A stretch of 64,000 bases of DNA from Tsuneonella rigui (GCF_003958625.1 NZ_RSEL01000014.1:1-64000), one strand, 5' to 3'. Numbered from the stretch's first letter, positions 47,545-57,285 are shown. Numbers and translations: made by a program. Notes: generated from the sequence alone by a model not told the origin.

Positions 47545-49001
47545 ACCGCCGCCAGCGCGCGGATCCAGCGGGATAGCCGTTCGGCCCGCGTCGCCTGATC
47601 CATCGCCGGGGTGAACGTGCGCACTGCGCCGCGCATCGCGCCGACCGCGTCTTCCAGACTGCCGAACAGGCCCGCGCCAACCGCCGCGAGCACGCCCGCA
47701 CCGAGCGCGGTGGTCTCGACCATGTCGGGCCGCTCGACCGGCAGGCCCAGCATGTCGGCGAGATCCTGCGCCATCCAGTCGTTCGCGCTCATGCCGCCGT
47801 CGATGCGGAGGCGCTGCCACGGTGCCCCATCGGCCGCGAAGGCTTCGGCGAGGTCGTGCGTCTGATGCGCCATCGCCTCGAGCGCAGCGCGCGCAATCTG
47901 TGCCTTGCCGCTCGAAAAGCTGAGGCCCGCGATCACCCCGCGCGCCTCGGCGTTCCAGTGCGGCGCGCCGAGCCCTGACAGCGCCGGCACGATCGTCACC
48001 CCGCCGCTGTCCGCCACCGAGCGCGCCAGCGCCTCGGTCTCCGCCGCGCTGGTGATCAGCCCGAGCGAGTCCCGCAGCCACTGCACCAGGCTGCCGGCGA
48101 CGAACACCGAGCCCTCGAGCGCGTAGGTCCGCTTGCCATCCTTCTGCATCAGCACCGTGCCGAGCAGCCGGTTAGCCGAATGGGGGATGGCGCCGCCCAT
48201 GTTGGTCAGCACGAACGCGCCCGTGCCGTAGGTCGACTTGGTCTCGCCCAGCGCGAAGCAGCCCTGCCCGATGGTCGCCGCCTGCTGGTCGCCGGCCAGC
48301 CCGGTGATCGGGATCGTCCGCCCGAGCAGCGTGGTCTCCGCGATCGGACCGTGGGTATCGACCACCACGGGCAGCGCGGAGCGGGGCACGCCGAACAGGT
48401 CGCACAACCCCGCGTCGCACTGCGCGCCGTCGAGCAACAGCAGCAAAGTGCGGCTGGCATTGGACGCATCGCTGACATGCGCTCCGCCCGATAGTTTCCA
48501 CACCAGCCAGCTCTCGACCGTGCCCAGCGCCAGCCGCCCGGCCTCAGCGGCGCTCCGCACCTGGCCCTCGTTGTCGAGCAGCCAGCGCATCTTGGTGGCG
48601 GAGAAATACGGATCGAGCAGCAGCCCGGTCCGGCGCTGCACCTCCGCTTCGTGCCCCTGCTCCTTTAGCCCAGCGCAGAAATCCGCAGTCCGCCGGTCCT
48701 GCCACACGATTGCCCGCGCCAGCGGCTCGCCCGACTGCCGGTCCCATGCGACCACCGTCTCGCGCTGGTTGGTGATACCGATCGCCGCGATCCGCTCTAG
48801 CCCGATCCCCGCCGTGACTTCTTCGGCGCAGGCAAGGGTGAAGCGCCATATCTCCTGCGCGTCGTGCTCGACCCAGCCGGGCCGCGGGTAGTGCTGGGTC
48901 AGCGCCCGCTGCGCCACCGCCGCCACCCGGCCCGTCAGATCGAACGCAATCGCGCGGGTCGAAGTGGTGCCGGAATCGAGAACCAGGATGTGGTCGGACA
49001 T
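47541..49001 (-). CDS. glpK: Glycerol kinase
   Basis: The protein has 486 residues from the ATG at 49001; a second ATG at 49013 adds four. FGGY-family motifs: HILVLDSGTTSTRAIAFD, WVEHDAQEIW, GITNQRETVVAWDRQSGEPL, ITGLAGDQQAATIGQGCF and ALSGLGAPHWNAEARGVIAG. It phosphorylates glycerol to glycerol 3-phosphate. No glpF, glpD or regulator is beside it. It is convergent with DUF1465 and divergent from the MBL hydrolase. Confidence 0.95.
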   Translation of the reverse strand: MSDHILVLDSGTTSTRAIAFDLTGRVAAVAQRALTQHYPRPGWVEHDAQEIWRFTLACAEEVTAGIGLERIAAIGITNQRETVVAWDRQSGEPLARAIVWQDRRTADFCAGLKEQGHEAEVQRRTGLLLDPYFSATKMRWLLDNEGQVRSAAEAGRLALGTVESWLVWKLSGGAHVSDASNASRTLLLLLDGAQCDAGLCDLFGVPRSALPVVVDTHGPIAETTLLGRTIPITGLAGDQQAATIGQGCFALGETKSTYGTGAFVLTNMGGAIPHSANRLLGTVLMQKDGKRTYALEGSVFVAGSLVQWLRDSLGLITSAAETEALARSVADSGGVTIVPALSGLGAPHWNAEARGVIAGLSFSSGKAQIARAALEAMAHQTHDLAEAFAADGAPWQRLRIDGGMSANDWMAQDLADMLGLPVERPDMVETTALGAGVLAAVGAGLFGSLEDAVGAMRGAVRTFTPAMDQATRAERLSRWIRALAAV

Positions 49002-49042
49002 GGCGGGTGACATGCGGCATCGCGGGCCCCATATGCAAGCGC

Positions 49043-49918
49043 ATGGCAGGCCCCCCGCCCAAACCCTGGCCGACCGGCTTGGCCGAGCAGGTTGAACCTC
49101 TTGTGCGCCGCGTTCTGGCGCCCAATCCCTCGCCTTACACCTACACCGGGACCGAGACCTACGTCGTCGGCGCGGGCAGTAACGTCGCGGTGATCGACCC
49201 CGGTCCGGCGGAACCCGCGCACCTCGAGGCCCTGCTCGGCGCGATCGGCGACGCCAAGGTCGCGGCGATCATGTGCACCCACACCCACCGCGACCACTCC
49301 CCCGCCTCGCGCCCGCTGGCGGAGAAGACCGGGGCTCCGATCGTCGGCTGCGCGCCGCTCGTGCTCGACGACAGCGGCCCCCGCGCCGACGCCGCGTTCG
49401 ACCGCGACTACGCACCCGACCGCGTCATGGAGGACGGCGAGGCGATGACCGGCGACGGCTGGACCCTGCGTGCAGTCCACACCCCCGGCCACACCTCCAA
49501 CCACTTGTGCTTCGCGCTCGAGGAAAGCGGCGCGCTGTTCACCGGCGACCATGTGATGGGCTGGTCGACGAGCGTGGTGGTCCCGCCCGACGGCGACATG
49601 ACCGCCTACATGGCCAGCCTCGACAAGCTCTATGCGCGCGAGGACACGGTCTACTACCCCGCGCATGGTCCGCAGATCGACAAGCCGCGCCAACTGGTGC
49701 GCGGGATGATCGGACACCGCCGCCAGCGCGAGAACCAGATCGTCCGCATTCTCGCCGAGAATGGCACGATGCGCGCCGCGGATTTCGTGCCGCTGATGTA
49801 CAAGGGCCTCGACCCGCGGCTGATCGGCGCCGCCGAGATGAGCGTGACCGCCCACCTGATCGATCTGGAACGGCGCGGCATGATCGCCCGTTCGGGTGAG
49901 ATATGGACCGCACAATAA
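49043..49918 (+). CDS. Metallo-beta-lactamase-fold hydrolase (LACTB2-like)
   Basis: The protein has 291 residues from the ATG at 49043. The metal ligands are in THTHRDHSPASRP (about 85, the HxHxDH motif), HTPGHTSNHLCF (second His), LFTGDHVMGW (Asp) and the distal YYPAHGPQI. A winged-helix-like C-terminal domain follows, as in LACTB2, an RNA endonuclease; substrate here is not known. It overlaps the DUF4230 gene by 16 bp. Confidence 0.92.
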   Translation: MAGPPPKPWPTGLAEQVEPLVRRVLAPNPSPYTYTGTETYVVGAGSNVAVIDPGPAEPAHLEALLGAIGDAKVAAIMCTHTHRDHSPASRPLAEKTGAPIVGCAPLVLDDSGPRADAAFDRDYAPDRVMEDGEAMTGDGWTLRAVHTPGHTSNHLCFALEESGALFTGDHVMGWSTSVVVPPDGDMTAYMASLDKLYAREDTVYYPAHGPQIDKPRQLVRGMIGHRRQRENQIVRILAENGTMRAADFVPLMYKGLDPRLIGAAEMSVTAHLIDLERRGMIARSGEIWTAQ

Positions 49919-50583
49919 CCGACCGCGACGTTCGCACGCCTGTTGTGGACGAACGCCCCCTCGCTCGCATCCAGGCGGTGCCGTGGCTCATCGTCATCGT
50001 CCTCATCGCCGCGGTCGCCTGGCTCGGCTGGCGGGCATTTTTCTACAATGAGGAAGGCGATCCGGTCGGCAGTGCGATGCTCGCGTTCGAGAAGCAAAAC
50101 TCTTTGAACGTCTTCTCCAGCCGGTTCGAGATCGTCGCCGAAAGCCAGAACGCGCAAGGCGTGCTCGGGATCGACCTGCTCAAGAGCCGGCAAGCCTCGA
50201 TCATTCCCGCGACCGTCACCTATCGGCTCGATCTCGCCAACATGGACCGCGACGCGTTCCAGTGGGACGCGGCGAGCGAGACGCTGAACGTCGTCCTGCC
50301 GCCGCTGCGCATCTCGCGCCCTAATCTCGACGAAGCGCAGGCGCGCGTGTTCACCGAAGGCAACTGGGTCACCGCGGGCGCCCAGCGCAGCCTGTCGAAG
50401 AACAACTCGCTGCAGGCGGAGCGCAGGGCGGCGGTGTTCGCCAAGAATCCGCAAGTCCTCGCGCTTGCCCGCAACGCCGCCAAGGAGGCGGTGCGCCAGA
50501 ACCTCGCCATCCCGCTGCAGGTCGCGGGCTACGAAAACGCCAAGGTGACGGTGCGCTTCGAGGGCGAGAAGACGGGGAACTGA
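49903..50583 (+). CDS. DUF4230 single-span membrane protein
   Basis: The protein has 226 residues. One membrane segment at about 27-45 (VPWLIVIVLIAAVAWLGWRA) is followed by an extracytoplasmic domain with the DUF4230 pattern (LNVFSSRFEIVAESQNAQG, ATVTYRLDLANM) and a long amphipathic helix (LQAERRAAVFAKNPQVLALA). Function unknown. It overlaps the MBL hydrolase gene, so the two are cotranscribed. Confidence 0.85.
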   Translation: MDRTITDRDVRTPVVDERPLARIQAVPWLIVIVLIAAVAWLGWRAFFYNEEGDPVGSAMLAFEKQNSLNVFSSRFEIVAESQNAQGVLGIDLLKSRQASIIPATVTYRLDLANMDRDAFQWDAASETLNVVLPPLRISRPNLDEAQARVFTEGNWVTAGAQRSLSKNNSLQAERRAAVFAKNPQVLALARNAAKEAVRQNLAIPLQVAGYENAKVTVRFEGEKTGN

Positions 50584-50674
50584 GCGGCGCCCGCGATTGA
50601 CCCCCTCCCGCGCCGGGAGTAATTCGCAGCCATAACAATATTCGGGGTCGCTGGTTTTCGGAGGGGAAATCGGC

Positions 50675-51478
50675 ATGGCAACATTGGCCGCAACTGCGCC
50701 GTACGAAGAACCCGCTCGCGAGGAGCGGTTCTTCAGCAATCTCGCCATCTTCATGGCGCTGGTGATCGTTGCCGGGTTCTCGACCCAGTTCCTCGCCGGC
50801 CGCTCGACCTTCGCCTCACCGCTGCGGGTTCATTTCCACGCGATCGCCTTCATGGGCTGGACCGCGATCTTCGTGACCCAGAGCTGGCTCGCCACGCGCG
50901 GGCCGATGGCGCTGCACCGCAAGCTCGGCTGGGTCGCCGTCGCGTGGATGGCGCTGATGGTGACCGCCGGGCTGATGGTGATCACCGCGGTGGTGCGCAA
51001 CGGCACCTCGCCGTTCTTCTTCCAGCCGCAACACTTCCTGATCGCCAACCCGCTGTCGATCCTGCTGTTCGTCGGCTTCACGCTGGCCGCGGTGAAGCTG
51101 CGCCACCGGACCGATTGGCACGCGCGGCTGCACATCAGCGGGATGACGATGATCATGGGCCCGGGCTTCGGCCGCCTGCTGCCGATGCCGCTGCTGATCC
51201 CCTACGCTTTCCAGGCCGCGGCGGGAGCGGCGGTGATCTTTCCGTTGATCGGCATCGTGCGCGATCTGCGCCGGAACGGCCGCGTCCATCCCGCGTGGTG
51301 GCTGTGCCTCGCCGGCCTGGCGGTCCTCGTCGCGCTGCCCGGACTGATCGCGCCGACCAAGCTGGGCGACAGCCTCTACCGCTCGGTCACCGCTGGTACG
51401 CCGGGGGCATCGATCGACGGCATGGCGTTCGCGGCCCCGCCGGCGGACGGAACGCGCCGGCCGCGCAATCCCGGCTGA
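50675..51478 (+). CDS. Polytopic membrane protein of unknown function
   Basis: The protein has 267 residues with about seven hydrophobic segments, several with histidines (VHFHAIAFMGW, LHRKLGWVAVAW, WHARLHISGMTMIMG). The HRKLGW motif and paired histidines recall haem-binding membrane families, but I cannot assign one. A GGAGGGG Shine-Dalgarno precedes the ATG. It stands alone, 91 bp after DUF4230. Confidence 0.8.
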   Translation: MATLAATAPYEEPAREERFFSNLAIFMALVIVAGFSTQFLAGRSTFASPLRVHFHAIAFMGWTAIFVTQSWLATRGPMALHRKLGWVAVAWMALMVTAGLMVITAVVRNGTSPFFFQPQHFLIANPLSILLFVGFTLAAVKLRHRTDWHARLHISGMTMIMGPGFGRLLPMPLLIPYAFQAAAGAAVIFPLIGIVRDLRRNGRVHPAWWLCLAGLAVLVALPGLIAPTKLGDSLYRSVTAGTPGASIDGMAFAAPPADGTRRPRNPG

Positions 51479-51523
51479 GTGACCGGCGGCGACGCGCCGC
51501 TTTCCTACACGGGGCGAAATCTG

Positions 51524-51540
51524 CATCACCCTGGGTGATG
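51524..51540. promoter_or_regulatory. Perfect palindrome overlapping the HTH gene start codon (possible operator)
   Basis: CATCACCC-T-GGGTGATG is a perfect 8-bp inverted repeat with a one-base centre, and its last three bases are the ATG of the HTH gene. This is a good position for autorepression, or for a hairpin that hides the start codon. No GGAG-type Shine-Dalgarno other than the GGGTG in the arm is seen. Confidence 0.6.
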
Positions 51541-52125
51541 AAGACCTATCCGAAAGCCCGCCGCCGCAGGGCGCACCATCCGCGCGTGCCCGCCTTCCTG
51601 CCCGTCCTCCAGCGTGCCCGAAGCGACGGGTGGACGCCGGAGCGGCAGGCGCGCTTCCTCGCCGAGCTGGCGATCACCCGATCGGTCACCAAGGCGGCGC
51701 GCAAGGTCGGCATGGCGCGCGAGACCGCCTACCGCCTCCGCGCGAAAGCAGGCGGAGAACATTTTGCCGCCGCTTGGGAAAAGGCACTGGGCCGCGACGG
51801 GCCGAAACCTAAGGTCACATTCGAGGAGCGGCGCCGGCGGGCGCTCGAAGGTCTCCTCCAGCCGCGCATCTACGGCGGGAAATGCACCGCGATCGCGCAT
51901 AAAGCCGACAATACTGCGCTTCTCGGCCACCTCGCGGCGCTCGACCGGTTCGGCATCGACGAGGAACCGCCGGGCGAAAGGTCACAGAGTTTCGCACCCC
52001 ATTCCCAGGGACAAGTAGCGCATAGTCCCCCGGCCCTACCCTCGCCATTGCCGCGCCGGGCGGAGGGTCCTATCTCGCTCTCGCGGCGCGAATACTTCGC
52101 GTCCAAGCGACAAGGATCCCGATGA
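51538..52125 (+). CDS. Helix-turn-helix DNA-binding protein, candidate local regulator
   Basis: The protein has 195 residues. A clear HTH occupies about 28-62 (RQARFLAELAITRSVTKAAR and KVGMARETAYRLRAK), similar to the terminase-small-subunit/LysR-like HTHs of sphingomonads. The N-terminus is strongly basic (ARRRRAHHPR), and the last 50 residues are Pro/Ser/Arg-rich and probably disordered. The stop overlaps the nadA ATG in an ATGA. I cannot assign a family beyond the HTH. Confidence 0.78.
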   Translation: MKTYPKARRRRAHHPRVPAFLPVLQRARSDGWTPERQARFLAELAITRSVTKAARKVGMARETAYRLRAKAGGEHFAAAWEKALGRDGPKPKVTFEERRRRALEGLLQPRIYGGKCTAIAHKADNTALLGHLAALDRFGIDEEPPGERSQSFAPHSQGQVAHSPPALPSPLPRRAEGPISLSRREYFASKRQGSR

Positions 52126-53114
52126 CCGACCTGTCCCGCAGCCTCCCCACCGGCAACGACCTGCTCGCGGAGATCGACCGCCTGCGCAAGGAGCGCAACG
52201 CGGTCATCCTGGCGCATTACTACCAGAAGCCCGCGATCCAGGACATCGCGGACTTCGTGGGCGACAGCCTCGAACTGTCGCGCAAGGCGGCCGAGACCGA
52301 CGCGGACGTGATCGCGTTCTGCGGGGTCAAGTTCATGGCCGACACCGCCAAGATCCTGTCCCCCGAGAAGATCGTCGTCCTGCCCGACATGGACGCCGGC
52401 TGCAGCTTGGAGGACTCCTGCCCGCCGGAGAAGTTCAAGGCGTTCCGCGAGGCGCACCCCGATCACATCGCGCTGACCTACATCAACTGCTCGACCGAGG
52501 TGAAGGCGCTGTCGGACGTGATCGTCACCAGCTCCAGCGCCGAGACGATCATCAGTCAGATTCCGCCCGAACAGAAGATCATCTTCGGCCCCGACCGGCA
52601 CCTCGGCGGCTACCTCAGCCGCAAGTTCGGGCGCGAGATGCTGCTGTGGCCGGGGGTGTGCATCGTGCACGAGGCGTTCAGCGAGACCGAGCTCCTGAAA
52701 TTGAAGGCGCAGTACCCCGGCGCGCCGGTCGCCGCGCATCCCGAGTGCCCGCCGACGATCGTCGATCATGCGGACTATGTCGGCTCGACCAGCGGCATCC
52801 TGCAGTTTGCCAAGACCTTCCCCGGCGACACCCTGATCGTCGCGACCGAGCCGCACATCATGCACCAGATGGAACTGGCGATCCCCGAGAAGACCTTCAT
52901 CGGTGCACCGGGGGCGGACGGCAACTGCAACTGCAACATCTGCCCGTACATGGCGCTCAATACGCTCGAGAAGCTCTACGCCGCGCTGCGCGACCTCGAG
53001 CCGCGCATCGAGATCGAGGAAGGCCTGCGCATCCGCGCCAAGCGCAGCCTCGACCGGATGCTGGAGATGGCGAGCGGGACGATCGGCATGGGTGATTTGG
53101 GGAACCGCGCGTGA
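52122..53114 (+). CDS. nadA: Quinolinate synthase
   Basis: The protein has 330 residues. It condenses iminoaspartate with dihydroxyacetone phosphate to quinolinate in NAD synthesis, using a 4Fe-4S cluster. Visible: ILAHYYQKPAIQDIADFVGD, GCSLEDSCPPEKF, AHPECPPTIVDHADYVGSTS and NCNCNICPYMALNTLEKLY with the last cluster cysteine. nadB and nadC are not in the window. The start overlaps the HTH gene and the stop overlaps the peptidase start. Confidence 0.96.
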   Translation: MTDLSRSLPTGNDLLAEIDRLRKERNAVILAHYYQKPAIQDIADFVGDSLELSRKAAETDADVIAFCGVKFMADTAKILSPEKIVVLPDMDAGCSLEDSCPPEKFKAFREAHPDHIALTYINCSTEVKALSDVIVTSSSAETIISQIPPEQKIIFGPDRHLGGYLSRKFGREMLLWPGVCIVHEAFSETELLKLKAQYPGAPVAAHPECPPTIVDHADYVGSTSGILQFAKTFPGDTLIVATEPHIMHQMELAIPEKTFIGAPGADGNCNCNICPYMALNTLEKLYAALRDLEPRIEIEEGLRIRAKRSLDRMLEMASGTIGMGDLGNRA

Positions 53115-55234
53115 AGCGCCTCCTCGCGATTGCCGCACTCGCCGGCCTGAGCGCGTGCGCCACCACGCCGGCGCCGGAGAGCGCCAGCGCCGAGGGCGAT
53201 CCCTACCTGTGGCTGGAGGATATCCACGGCGATCGCGCGCTGGCGCAGGTCAAGGAATGGAACGCGAAGACCGAGGCGGCGCTGACCGCCGATCCGCAAT
53301 ATGAAAAGGACCGTGCCGAAGCGCGCGCGATCCTCGACGATGAAAGCCAGATCGCCGAGCCCGGCCAGGTGTTCGGCGACCAGGTCACCAACCTGTGGCG
53401 CGACGCCGCACATCCGCGCGGGCTGTGGCGGCAGGCGAGCCTCGCCTCGTTCCTCGGCGGCAAACCGCAGTGGCAGACGCTGATCGACGTCGACGCGCTG
53501 GGCAGGGCGGAGGGCAAGAGCTGGGTGTGGCACGGCGCGAACTGCCTCGCGCCCGAATACCGCCGCTGCCTTGTCTCCTTGAGCCCGGGCGGCAGCGATG
53601 CCGACGTGGTGCGCGAATGGGACCGGACCACGCGCAGCTTCGTCGAAGGTGGCTTCGTGGTCCCCGAGGCGAAGAGCGACGTGACTTGGCTGGACGAGAA
53701 CACGCTGCTGATCGGTACCGACTGGGGCGCCGGGTCGATGACCAATTCGGGCTACGCGCGGATCGTCAAACGTTGGCGCCGCGGCACCCCGCTGGTGAGC
53801 GCGGTGACCGTCAAGGAAGGCACGCCGACCGATATCCAGGTCAGCGCGTTCTCGGTGCTCGACGGCGACACGCGCTACACCTTCGTCAGCCAGGGGACGA
53901 GCTTCTACGCCAGCGACACCTGGCTGCTGGGCAAGGACGGCTCGCTGACCCGCACCCCGGTGCCCGATACCGCCGACATCCAGGGCGTGCTCGGCGGCGA
54001 CCTGATCGCGTTCCTCAACAAGCCGATGGGGTCGTTTCCCGCCGGCGCGGTTGTCTCGTGGCCGATAGCGGGGGTGATCGCCGGCAGTAATCCGGCGCCG
54101 CGGCTGGTTTTCCAGCCTACGGGTAAGCAGTCGGTGCAGGGCGTTTCGACCACCGATCACGCGATCTGGATTTCGCTCCTCGACGACGTCTCGGGCAAGC
54201 TGGTCGCGCTGACCAAGGCCGGCGACGGCTGGAAGCAGCAGGCCGCCGCGCTCCCCGACAAGGCGACGCTGGCGCTGGTGTCGAGCGATGACGCGCACGA
54301 CACCGCCTTCGTGACCACGCAGGGCTTCGTGGTGCCGCCCACGCTATACGCCGTATCGCTCGACGGCCAGGCGCGCGCGCTGCAGTCGCTCCCGGCTCGG
54401 TTCGACGCGAGCACGATCGACGTCGAGCAGCACTTCGCGACCTCGAAGGACGGGACGAAAATCCCCTACTTCGTCGCCCGCAAGAAGAGCGCGTCCGGGC
54501 CGGCCGCCGCGCTGGTCCACGCCTACGGCGGCTTCCGCAACCCACAGCTACCGACCTACCTCACCACCGAGCCCTACCGCGCCGGCCCGCTCGCCAAGTG
54601 GTGGGTCGAGGACGGGCAGGTCTATGTCCTCGCCAACATCCGCGGCGGCGGCGAGTACGGCCCGGCGTGGCACGAGGCGACGCTGCGCGAGAAGCATCAG
54701 AACGCCTTCGACGACCTCTACGCGGTGTCCGAAGACCTCGTCGCGCGCGGCCTCACCACCAAGGGCAAGATCGCGGTCTCCGGCCGCTCCAACGGCGGCT
54801 TGCTCGCGGGCGCGGCGATCACGCAGCGGCCCGACCTGTTCGGCGCGGCCATCATCGGCTCGCCGCTGCTCGACATGCAACGCTATAGCCACCTCCTCGC
54901 CGGTGCCTCGTGGGTTGAGGAATACGGCGATCCCGACTTGCCTGGGGACTGGGCATTCATCTCGAAGTACTCGCCGTATCAGGCGGTCAAGGCGGGCGTG
55001 AAATACCCGCCGGTGTTTTTCTACTCATCGACCGAGGACGACCGCGTCCACCCCGGTCACGCGCGCAAGATGGCGGCGAAGCTGATCGATCTCGGCAACC
55101 CGGTGTACTTCCACGAATACCTCGAAGGCGGCCACTCGGTCGGCGCGGATCACGCCGAGGACGCGGTGCGCGCGGCGTTGCTCCACGCCTATCTCAAGCG
55201 GGTACTGATCGAGGGGAACCGATCGGCGCCTTAG
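53111..55234 (+). CDS. Prolyl oligopeptidase family (S9A) serine peptidase
   Basis: The protein has 707 residues from a GTG in a GTGA overlap with nadA. The N-terminus is a lipoprotein signal (LLAIAALAGLSAC), so it is likely periplasmic. A seven-bladed beta-propeller is followed by the hydrolase domain with Ser in SGRSNGGLLAGA (about 559), Asp in STEDDRVHPGH (about 642) and His in EGGHSVGADHA (about 677). It cleaves peptides, typically after proline or a related residue. The end overlaps the convergent EamA gene by 4 bp. Confidence 0.93.
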   Translation: MKRLLAIAALAGLSACATTPAPESASAEGDPYLWLEDIHGDRALAQVKEWNAKTEAALTADPQYEKDRAEARAILDDESQIAEPGQVFGDQVTNLWRDAAHPRGLWRQASLASFLGGKPQWQTLIDVDALGRAEGKSWVWHGANCLAPEYRRCLVSLSPGGSDADVVREWDRTTRSFVEGGFVVPEAKSDVTWLDENTLLIGTDWGAGSMTNSGYARIVKRWRRGTPLVSAVTVKEGTPTDIQVSAFSVLDGDTRYTFVSQGTSFYASDTWLLGKDGSLTRTPVPDTADIQGVLGGDLIAFLNKPMGSFPAGAVVSWPIAGVIAGSNPAPRLVFQPTGKQSVQGVSTTDHAIWISLLDDVSGKLVALTKAGDGWKQQAAALPDKATLALVSSDDAHDTAFVTTQGFVVPPTLYAVSLDGQARALQSLPARFDASTIDVEQHFATSKDGTKIPYFVARKKSASGPAAALVHAYGGFRNPQLPTYLTTEPYRAGPLAKWWVEDGQVYVLANIRGGGEYGPAWHEATLREKHQNAFDDLYAVSEDLVARGLTTKGKIAVSGRSNGGLLAGAAITQRPDLFGAAIIGSPLLDMQRYSHLLAGASWVEEYGDPDLPGDWAFISKYSPYQAVKAGVKYPPVFFYSSTEDDRVHPGHARKMAAKLIDLGNPVYFHEYLEGGHSVGADHAEDAVRAALLHAYLKRVLIEGNRSAP

Positions 55235-56118
55235 CGGCCCTTCGCGAGCACCAGCGCGACGCTGACCAGCGCCATGCCGGCGACGTCGGGCAAGCCGAGC
55301 GTTTCGTGGAACGCCAACCAGCCGACCAGCGCGGCGAGCGCGGGCTGGGTCAGCAGTGCCATGCCGACCACCAGCGGGGTGAAGTGCTTGAGCGCATAGA
55401 CCAGCAGCCCCTGCCCGATCACCTGGCTCGACAGCGCGAGTGCGACCACCGGCAACCACCCCTTCGCCCCGGGCAGAACAGGCTCCCCCATTGCCAGCGC
55501 GATGGCCAACAACATCGGCGCGGCCGAGGCGCAGACCAGCGCCAGCACGCTGAATTGCCCCATCGATGCCCGCGCGTTCTGCGCCGGCACGAGGTAGAAC
55601 ACGTAGAACACGCCCGCAAGCAGGCAGAACAGGTCGCCGACCAGTGTCGCGGTCGAAATCTCCAGGCTGCGCCCGAGCAGGATCGCCGCTCCGCCCAGCG
55701 CCGCCGCGAGCGCCACGCCCTCCCGCAAATGCGGCGCGCGTCGCAGGGCGATGAAGCCCCAGAGCATCAGCAGGATGCTGCCCGAATTGCCGAACAAAGT
55801 GGCGTTGCCGAGCCGGGTCTGCTCGATCCCGATGTGCCAGCTTGCCAGATCGGCGGCGAAGAACGCGCCCGCCGCGAGCAGGACAAGCACAGTCCTGCGA
55901 CTGGCCGGCGCGACCGGCTTCTCACGCCACGCCAGCAGCGCGAACAGCGGGAGCGGCAGCAGCATGCGCCAGAACCCGGCTGAGACCGGCCCGGTATCGC
56001 TCAGCCGCACAAGCCACGGTCCCAGCGCGAGCGCGGCATTCCCACCCAGCAGGGCCGCGAAGTGGCGCAGCCGGGGGTGCAAGTTTTTCTCCGCGTCGGG
56101 GTGTGTTGCGCTCGCCAT
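55231..56118 (-). CDS. EamA/DMT-family transporter
   Basis: The protein has 295 residues with ten hydrophobic segments in two EamA repeats (first repeat from LGGNAALALGPWLVRLSDT, second around LALSSQVIGQGLLVYALKHF). Members export metabolites or drugs. The substrate is unknown. It is divergent from the old yellow enzyme gene, with 51 bp between the starts. Confidence 0.9.
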   Translation of the reverse strand: MASATHPDAEKNLHPRLRHFAALLGGNAALALGPWLVRLSDTGPVSAGFWRMLLPLPLFALLAWREKPVAPASRRTVLVLLAAGAFFAADLASWHIGIEQTRLGNATLFGNSGSILLMLWGFIALRRAPHLREGVALAAALGGAAILLGRSLEISTATLVGDLFCLLAGVFYVFYLVPAQNARASMGQFSVLALVCASAAPMLLAIALAMGEPVLPGAKGWLPVVALALSSQVIGQGLLVYALKHFTPLVVGMALLTQPALAALVGWLAFHETLGLPDVAGMALVSVALVLAKGR

Positions 56119-56169
56119 GGGGCCGCCCTAGCTCCGTTGCGAAACGAAACCACAAAGAAAAGGCCACCC

Positions 56170-57282
56170 ATGCACGAAGCCTTGTTCCAGCCCATCGACC
56201 TCGGCGCGATCCGCGCGAAGAACCGCATCCTGATGGCGCCGCTCACTCGCGGCCGCTCGACCCAGCCGGGCTCGGTGCCCAACGCGATGATGGTCGAGTA
56301 CTACCGTCAGCGCGCCGGCGCGGGGCTGATCATCAGCGAGGCGACCGGGATCAGCGTCGAGGGCCTCGGCTGGCCCGCCGCACCCGGGATCTGGAGCGAC
56401 GAACAGGTCGAGGGCTGGAAGCCGGTAACCCAGGCGGTCCACGATGAAGGCGGCAAGATCGTGCTGCAGCTGTGGCACATGGGTCGGCTGGTCCACCCCG
56501 ACTTTCTCGGCGGGAACCCACCGGTGTCGGCGAGCGCGACCTGCGCCCCCGGCCATGCCCACACCCCGACCGGCCGGCAGGACTATAAGCCCGCGCGCGA
56601 ACTCGCGAAGGAAGAGATCGCCCGCGTCGTCGGCGACTACCGCAAGGCGGCCGAGAACGCGAAGGCCGCGGGCTTCGATGGCGTCCAGCTCCACGGAGCC
56701 AACGGCTATCTCGTCGACCAATTCCTGCGCGATGCGACCAACCTGCGCTCCGACGAATACGGCGGCAGCGCGGAGAACCGCACCCGCTTCCTGCGCGAAG
56801 TGTTGACCGCGCTGATCGAGGTCTGGGGCGCGGACCGCGTCTCGGTTCGCCTGTCGCCCAACGGCGAGACGCAAGGGTGCGACGACAGCGATCCCGCGAC
56901 CACCTTCGGCGCGGCGGCCAAGGTGTGCGAGGAGTTGCAGCTCGGCTTCGTCGAGCTGCGCCAGCCGGGGCCGGACGGCACCTTCGGCCAGACCGACGTG
57001 CCGCAGCAGGACGGCGTGATCCGCGCGAACTACAGCGGTCCGCTGGTGCTCAATAGCGACTACACCGCGGAGAGCGCCGAGGCCGACGTGACCAGCGGTC
57101 GGGCCGATGCGATCGCGTTCGGCCGCCCCTACATCTCCAACCCCGACCTCGCCGAGCGCATCCGCGTCGGCGCGGAGTGGGCGCCCAACGTCAACGTGCC
57201 GGCGAGCTGGTACCTGCCGGGACCGGCGGGCTACATCGACTATCCGACGATGGACGAGGAAACCGCCGACGCGGCGGAGTAG
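56170..57282 (+). CDS. Old yellow enzyme-type alkene reductase
   Basis: The protein has 370 residues from the ATG at 56170. An FMN TIM barrel: LGAIRAKNRILMAPLTRGRS, IVLQLWHMGRLVHPDF, GVQLHGANGYLVDQFLRDA with the catalytic HGAN pair, then RTRFLREVLTALIEVWG. It reduces alpha,beta-unsaturated carbonyls, nitrate esters or similar with NADPH. Close to the NemA/xenobiotic reductase branch. It faces the lipoprotein gene convergently with a 3-bp gap. Confidence 0.92.
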   Translation: MHEALFQPIDLGAIRAKNRILMAPLTRGRSTQPGSVPNAMMVEYYRQRAGAGLIISEATGISVEGLGWPAAPGIWSDEQVEGWKPVTQAVHDEGGKIVLQLWHMGRLVHPDFLGGNPPVSASATCAPGHAHTPTGRQDYKPARELAKEEIARVVGDYRKAAENAKAAGFDGVQLHGANGYLVDQFLRDATNLRSDEYGGSAENRTRFLREVLTALIEVWGADRVSVRLSPNGETQGCDDSDPATTFGAAAKVCEELQLGFVELRQPGPDGTFGQTDVPQQDGVIRANYSGPLVLNSDYTAESAEADVTSGRADAIAFGRPYISNPDLAERIRVGAEWAPNVNVPASWYLPGPAGYIDYPTMDEETADAAE

Positions 57283-57285
57283 GCC

